Assembly (NCBI GenBank): GCA_030627235.1 | Contig: DAOUSL010000012.1 | Span: forward strand, 1 to 39,679 | DNA from: Thioploca sp. | GTDB taxonomy: Bacteria > Pseudomonadota > Gammaproteobacteria > Beggiatoales > Beggiatoaceae | Length of the DNA stretch: 39,679 nucleotides | Reading direction: 5' to 3' | Part shown: positions 35,558 to 39,679 of the stretch, piece after piece | Layout: every line of letters starts with the position of its first letter | How positions within the stretch are numbered: the first letter of the stretch is position 1 | Translations under genes and position numbers: made by a program | The notes under the pieces: model-generated | What the model was told of the DNA's origin: nothing | The model's input: only the letters and a program-made list of their open reading frames with translations | Database searches by the model: none

Positions 35558-36631
35558 TTGTCAAAGCTAAAAGTATTAATTATTGATGATTCTGCCTTAA
35601 TTCGGCAAATGTTGACAAAGATAATTAACTCAGCTCACGATATGGAAGTAGTTGGTACTGCTGGTGATCCATATATTGCTAGAAGAAAAATTAAACAGTT
35701 AAATCCAGATATTTTAACTTTGGATATAGAAATGCCACGGATGGATGGTTTAGCTTTTCTAAGTAATTTAATGCGATTACGGCCAATGCCGGTTATAATG
35801 ATATCCGCTTTGACTGAAAAGGGAGCTAATATCACTTTACAAGCTTTGGAATATGGAGCAATAGATTTCATTACTAAACCCCAACTTGATATTGCTAATA
35901 CCTTTGGAGAATATGCAGAAGAAATTATAGCTAAACTCAGGGTAGCAGCTAAAGTTAAAGTTCAAGCTCGTTCTATTCATAAAAAGCTTGCTATTACTCC
36001 TAAATATTCAGCTGATGTTATTATTAAAAATACCTCATTGCATCACAGATTTGAAACTACAGAGAAAATTATTGCTATTGGAGCTTCTACTGGTGGTACT
36101 GAAGCAATTAGGGTCTTATTATCCCAGATTCCGCCTGATACTGCTGGGATCGTTATTAGTCAACATATTCCAATAAACTTTAGTCGTTCTTTTGCATTAC
36201 GAATGAACCAGTTATCACCTATGACAGTGTATGAAACTAAAGATAAGCAAACAATTCTACCTGGTCATGTTTACATTGCTCCTGGTGATTCTCATTTATT
36301 GGTAAAACGTTATGGGGCACGTTATATTTGTTCTTTAAATCAAGGTGAAGCAGTAAATCGGCATCGTCCTTCAGTCGATGTATTATTTCGTTCTGTGGCT
36401 CAAAATGTAGGCCCAAATGCAATTGGAGTAATTTTAACTGGTATGGGAGATGACGGTGCTAGAGGAATTAAAGAAATGCATGATGCTGGTGCTGTAACAA
36501 TAGCTCAAGACGAAAAAACTAGTGTAGTATGGGGTATGCCTGGTGAAGCCGTAAAACACGGTGGAATAGATCATGTACTTCCATTACAACATATTGTAGA
36601 AAAAATACTATCTATTTTACAAAAAAAGTAA
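35558..36631 (+). CDS. cheB: Chemotaxis response regulator methylesterase
   Basis: Removes methyl groups from receptors when phosphorylated. It has a receiver domain (about 1-120; DDSALIRQML, Asp in LDIEMPRMDG, then Lys in FITKPQ) and a CheB methylesterase domain (about 160-355). The catalytic triad is visible as GASTGGTEA (Ser), SQHIPINFSRSFA (His) and GMGDDGARG (Asp). I prefer the TTG at 35558 (SKLKVLIIDDSAL): AGGAG at 35544-35548 stands 9 nt ahead of it. It abuts the ATG at 35549 directly, where it could not serve as a ribosome site. The alternative adds three residues (MKH). It is the last gene of the STAS-cheR-cheD-cheB unit; no cheA, cheW or receptor is in the window. Confidence 0.95.
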   Translation: MSKLKVLIIDDSALIRQMLTKIINSAHDMEVVGTAGDPYIARRKIKQLNPDILTLDIEMPRMDGLAFLSNLMRLRPMPVIMISALTEKGANITLQALEYGAIDFITKPQLDIANTFGEYAEEIIAKLRVAAKVKVQARSIHKKLAITPKYSADVIIKNTSLHHRFETTEKIIAIGASTGGTEAIRVLLSQIPPDTAGIVISQHIPINFSRSFALRMNQLSPMTVYETKDKQTILPGHVYIAPGDSHLLVKRYGARYICSLNQGEAVNRHRPSVDVLFRSVAQNVGPNAIGVILTGMGDDGARGIKEMHDAGAVTIAQDEKTSVVWGMPGEAVKHGGIDHVLPLQHIVEKILSILQKK

Positions 36632-36776
36632 TATTTATGGTACAGCAATTCTTAATTAAATTCCAATATTAATTCTGTAGATAGGATTAGCAAAATAGAT
36701 ATCTATTATACTTGATTATCAAGTTTTTTAACAATAACATAAGAAATTTGGCATCAAACAAGAATAAACCACTTGA

Positions 36777-36806
36777 TGTAGAGACAAGGCATGCCTTGTC
36801 TCTACA
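36777..36806. repeat. Perfect 30-bp palindrome TGTAGAGACAAGGCA / TGCCTTGTCTCTACA
   Basis: Both halves (15 bp each) match perfectly with no loop. It lies between the convergent cheB and the frameshifted secreted gene. It has the look of a dispersed repeat and may also block readthrough, though no T-run follows. Confidence 0.75.
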
Positions 36807-36866
36807 AGAAAACTTTATAGTCGAGTTAAATGGGATTATTTAAAATAATCATATTTTATACGAAAC

Positions 36867-37220
36867 TTATTCTAATAAATCAGAAGTTTTTAGTATTGTA
36901 CTATCCCAAACTTGATAAACAATAGGAGTTTCATTAAATACTATTTTGCCATTATCAATACCACTATTGATTCTATAGCCAACCCAAATAGTTTGAGGTT
37001 GAGATAAGTCTCTTGGAAATTGACTAAACGCATTATGAAGACTGCCACTAAAAATATTAATATTTAAAGCTTGTTTTAATATATTTTCTTCAGCAGCAGC
37101 AACAATACTCGTTGGTTTAAAGTCCCAAGGAACAAAAGGAGCTGGTTGTTCCACAGTAACATTCGAGGTTTTCATATACCAATCTTGTAAATCTGGATTA
37201 TCTGCTGGTCCAACTCTCAT
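36867..37220 (-). pseudogene. 3' part of a frameshifted secreted-protein gene
   Basis: A 117-codon stretch beginning MRVGPADNPDLQDWYMK. The frame is open further upstream (TGSGEKFNISTLVSIVANVI and on to EAEPLIIM) with no stop until about 37325. That is just where the upstream ORF runs out, so the ATG is internal and the two are parts of one gene. Contents: PFVPWDFKPTSIVAAAEENI, then QTIWVGYRINSG and VYQVWDSTILK. Function unknown. Confidence 0.65.
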
Positions 37221-37288
37221 AATAATTAGTGGTTCAGCTTCTATACCAACATGTTTAGGATCGATAATTACATTAGCTACTATAGATA

Positions 37289-37750
37289 CTAGTGTTGAAA
37301 TATTAAATTTTTCACCAGAACCAGTTTAGTAATTTTTCCTATAGTCGCTACTGTGTATTCAATAATTCCAGGTTCACGACCTTCAGAACTAGGAGCAAAG
37401 AAAAAACCAATAGGTGGAGCTGCACCATTTTCTTTTGCATTACCTAAAACAAAACGATTTGAAGTATATAGATTCCACATATTATCTATCGATGAATTAT
37501 AGGTCTTTTGCCATCCAGTAAAACCATATTCATTCAATTCTGCATTGAGATAAATACTACCTTCTTTATTTCCAATCCATTGAATACTATTAGGAAATAC
37601 ATTGGCTGCTCCTACCAATAAAGTATTACAATTAAAACAATGTTCTATCCTTATTACTTCTTTTTCAACTGCGGCATAGAGTGTATTAGACGACAATAGA
37701 AAAAACAATATTATTATATATTTGTATTTGGTGAAGTTAATTAATTTCAT
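37289..37750 (-). pseudogene. 5' part of a frameshifted secreted-protein gene
   Basis: The 153-codon frame opens with a signal peptide (about 1-26, ending YAAV) and a Cys pair (HCFNCNTLL), followed by a beta-rich region (NRFVLGNAKENGAAPPIGFF). After GKITK it leaves the conserved frame and ends in the junk tail LVLVKNLIFQH. Adding one A to the AAA near 37326 gives KITKTGSGEKFN and restores a continuous protein of about 290 residues with the downstream part. Loss of a base in an A run may be biological or a sequencing error. Confidence 0.65.
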
Positions 37751-37899
37751 AGTTATTTTAAAATAAAAATTATCATGGTAATAATATTAATTTTAAAACT
37801 TTGAATTGCTTGATTGAAGTATTATATATGATTGTTTTGAATGCCTCAACTTTTCCTATTAGAGGATGTGAACTAGAAAAAAATTAGATTAAGGAATAA

Positions 37900-37924
37900 A
37901 CCTAACTTTTAAAATTAGTTAGGT
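37900..37924 (-). terminator. Hairpin downstream of the NTF2-like gene
   Basis: ACCTAACT (37900-37907) and AGTTAGGT (37917-37924) form an 8-bp stem. On the minus strand it is followed by a TTTATTCC run, 22 nt after the stop. Confidence 0.55.
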
Positions 37925-37945
37925 CTAAGATTTTACTGGAGATGT

Positions 37946-38455
37946 TTATTTAGATACTGGAGGAGTATTTTCCATAGGAGGTGCTAACAATTCTTGAATC
38001 CTAATATGTTCTATATTGTACAAATGTACAAACTTATCCCCTTGTTTCTTCCACCATTGCATTAAAGTAGAGTTGACTTGAATACCTTTTTTTACAAAAG
38101 CAGCAACCTGTTTAGGAGGGTTATGAGAAATCAGTACTAATATTTTGTATTCCCCATTATTATGAGACTCAACTTTTGTTATTTGCCACTTACTAATATT
38201 CAAATCAGCATTAAAAGCTTGAGTATACTTAATATCATTCAATTCAGGTCCACCTTCCCAGCTTTCATATGTACGCATGGTTTTTAAATCTTGTTTTTGC
38301 CAAGCATTCATATATTTACCAATGGTATTTTTAAGAGCTGGATATTTTTCCATTGGTGATTGTAAAAGTTTAGTTGGTGGTATTTCAATATCAGTAGCAA
38401 TACAAGGATTAAACAAAATTAAACTTGCAACAATGGCTAAAATTATTTTTTGCAT
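37946..38455 (-). CDS. Secreted NTF2-like protein
   Basis: The 169 residues begin with a signal peptide (about 1-20, ending PCIAT). A domain with the order of an NTF2/SnoaL-type cone fold follows: an N-terminal helix ENT/YMNAWQKQDLKTMRTYES, beta strands ISKWQITKVESHNNGEYKI, and the closing strands WWKKQGDKFVHLYN. The tail is proline-rich. Active-site residues cannot be named. The ATG at 38455 is not preceded by a strong ribosome site. The gene stands alone, 195 nt from the broken secreted gene, and may share a periplasmic role with it. Confidence 0.6.
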   Translation of the reverse strand: MQKIILAIVASLILFNPCIATDIEIPPTKLLQSPMEKYPALKNTIGKYMNAWQKQDLKTMRTYESWEGGPELNDIKYTQAFNADLNISKWQITKVESHNNGEYKILVLISHNPPKQVAAFVKKGIQVNSTLMQWWKKQGDKFVHLYNIEHIRIQELLAPPMENTPPVSK

Positions 38456-38603
38456 ATTTTCTCGTGAAATTAGTGATTAATAAATATTATTTTAACATAA
38501 ACATAACTAAAATTTAGTTTCATTTCAATAAACATTATTTTGTAACAGTGAATTCAATAAGTTGGAATTTTATATATAAGGCTTATTGGGAACGAGAAAT
38601 AAC

Positions 38604-39416
38604 TTATGCAAATAGAGATAGTGGTTTTATTAATTCTAGTATACTTTCATACCATTTTATAGTTCTGCGTGTTGTTTTACCTATTCCAACATCTTGATAT
38701 TGAGCGTATTTGAGACCTTCTTTAGTTAGTTCGTAGTAAATCTGTTTTTTCTGATCATAGTGTTTGATTTGCAATCCTGTTTCAATTAATTTCAAATTGA
38801 CTTTTCTAGCACTTTGTAAACCAGTTCGTTCTGCTATTTTTGTGGGATTTAGTAAGGCTTGTTGAATTTCTGCTGGTTGAGATTTGATGTTCAGTATCTT
38901 TAGTATATCTAAATCAAATTTTTCCTTGATAGAGTTGTTGAGGGAAATTTGTTTTGCATTGCCAATAATACCAATATTATCTAATTTTTTTGCTTGATTT
39001 TCAGCGAATAGGGTAATTTCTTGGTGAGATTTATCAGGATTTAGTGATACTGTGCCTGTTGTTAGTAATTCATAGACCCAATCGGTCACAAGTACTGCAA
39101 ATATTGGACTACACCATTGAGCAAGATTAATTGAAACATAAGGATGTATCCATGTTCCTTGTTCTTCTGGAGTACCACCTTGCACAGTTTGTATAAGTTG
39201 TTGATTTTGTTCCGTTATGCTAATTAGCATAACGGGATTTTTACTAAGAAAATCAGATAGTTCTAATAAAAAAGCTTTAGTAGATTTAAGACGTTTATAG
39301 CCAGTAAACAATTTTCCAGATGCCTGACACATATCTGTGGCATTTAAATAGCCATCAGAACGTTGACGAATTGTAGAACCATTAAAGTCACGGATAATTA
39401 AATTTTGGGTGGTCAT
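38604..39416 (-). CDS. KilA-N domain protein, copy B
   Basis: The 270-residue paralogue of copy A. Its KilA-N domain (about 1-125) is nearly the same in sequence (DGYLNATDMCQASGK, TWIHPYVSINLAQWCSPIFA), while the region from about 130 on has diverged strongly, apart from the wing motif LNPTKIAERTGLQSARKVNL. GGAG stands 10 nt before the ATG in the same TCTATAAA context. An in-frame hairpin (39212-39235) codes PVMLISITE, and a structured leader lies at 39458-39521. A single TTGGGAACGAG repeat arm follows the gene near 38586. Confidence 0.85.
   Translation of the reverse strand: MTTQNLIIRDFNGSTIRQRSDGYLNATDMCQASGKLFTGYKRLKSTKAFLLELSDFLSKNPVMLISITEQNQQLIQTVQGGTPEEQGTWIHPYVSINLAQWCSPIFAVLVTDWVYELLTTGTVSLNPDKSHQEITLFAENQAKKLDNIGIIGNAKQISLNNSIKEKFDLDILKILNIKSQPAEIQQALLNPTKIAERTGLQSARKVNLKLIETGLQIKHYDQKKQIYYELTKEGLKYAQYQDVGIGKTTRRTIKWYESILELIKPLSLFA
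39212..39235 (-). repeat. In-frame perfect 24-nt palindrome inside KilA-N copy B
   Basis: The arms CCGTTATGCTAA and TTAGCATAACGG are exact reverse complements. Outer bases CCGTT/AACGG are shared with copy A; most inner positions differ from copy A but remain paired. Confidence 0.85.
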
Positions 39417-39457
39417 TTTATAGACTCTCCATAGCAGTTATAGAATTTTTAGGGGAA

Positions 39458-39521
39458 ACACTTAGCAAGGTGGCATTCTATGGTTACCACCTTTTTCGGG
39501 TAGCTTTCCCTAGCTAAGTGT
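39458..39521 (-). promoter_or_regulatory. Structured leader element of KilA-N copy B
   Basis: The same closing stem as copy A (ACACTTAGC/GCTAAGTGT). The first hairpin is GGG...CCC and the second is a perfect AAGGTGG/CCACCTT. The element ends 41 nt before the start codon. Single-stranded parts such as CCCGAAA and AGAATG are the same in both copies. Confidence 0.65.
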
Positions 39522-39592
39522 AAATTTGATTATAAAGTTTGGGGATTTTTTTGTCAAGGAAAAGATATTTGGAGGGTGAAATTAGGTTATTT

Positions 39593-39617
39593 AGACCTGA
39601 CAGGTTTTGAAAACCTG
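39593..39617. repeat. Broken copy of the AGACCTGACAGG palindrome
   Basis: AGACCTGACAGGTTTTGAAAA and CCTG match the family, but the right arm stops there and is replaced by CGCTGCGAGACATGG, a more GC-rich segment that continues to the window edge. Confidence 0.7.
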
Positions 39618-39679
39618 CGCTGCGAGACATGGAGAAGCAAGCCGAAGTCGAGTAGTCCGTGACTAGCCGAGGTTCGAAA

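Overview
The window looks like a chromosomal segment of an AT-rich gammaproteobacterium. Evidence for this: a Zn-independent HemB of the Asp-rich type, HflD, cobalamin-dependent MetH, the rpsO-pnp pair, ArgS followed by an FtsN-like SPOR protein, and a CheR-CheD-CheB cluster. The mix of housekeeping genes, very large multidomain sensors, CHAT and KilA-N proteins, and many dispersed palindromic repeats resembles Beggiatoa/Thiothrix-type sulfur bacteria (Thiotrichales). That placement is inferred from general appearance, not from any search.

Layout. 1-1.4 kb: the end of a membrane protein, a large palindrome, and a minus-strand pair (nucleotidyltransferase-fold protein plus a 59-aa ORF). 1.7-4.0 kb: argS and a SPOR protein. 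4.2-10 kb: YjbQ, then on the minus strand a secreted coiled-coil protein coupled to hemB, an OmpA-like anchored protein, pgi and hflD. 10.3-15.8 kb: one 1836-aa protein joining a 14-blade sensor propeller, histidine kinase, receiver, PAS and adenylate cyclase. 15.8-18.3 kb: pnp and rpsO. 18.6-22.6 kb: an accessory block of secreted proteins: a broken S74-chaperone protein, a phospholipase A2-like protein with a coiled-coil stalk, and its paralogue without the enzyme domain. 22.7-26.4 kb: metH. 26.8-27.7 kb: a KilA-N gene with a structured leader. 28.1-33.4 kb: a TPR-CHAT protease, a two-helix membrane protein and a small acidic protein. 33.5-33.6 kb: a KilA-N gene remnant. 33.7-36.6 kb: STAS-cheR-cheD-cheB. 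36.8-38.5 kb: a frameshifted secreted gene and an NTF2-like secreted protein. 38.6-39.5 kb: a second KilA-N gene with the same leader.

The strongest unexplained signal is the KilA-N family. Two full copies share a leader of about 65 nt that folds into a three-stem shape with a perfect 9-bp closing stem, 41-50 nt before the start codon. Both also carry a 24-nt hairpin at the same place inside the reading frame. Its inner arm sequence differs between copies while pairing is kept, with G-U wobbles only on the mRNA strand. A third copy survives as two short fragments. The second notable unit is the CHAT protease gene, invaded in frame by two palindromic repeats and with its last four sense codons supplied by a MITE-like element. 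Several genes carry single-base lesions (S74 protein: one frameshift and a Trp-to-stop; secreted gene at 37.3 kb: loss of one A), so this is a region where accessory genes are decaying, or the assembly has small errors there.
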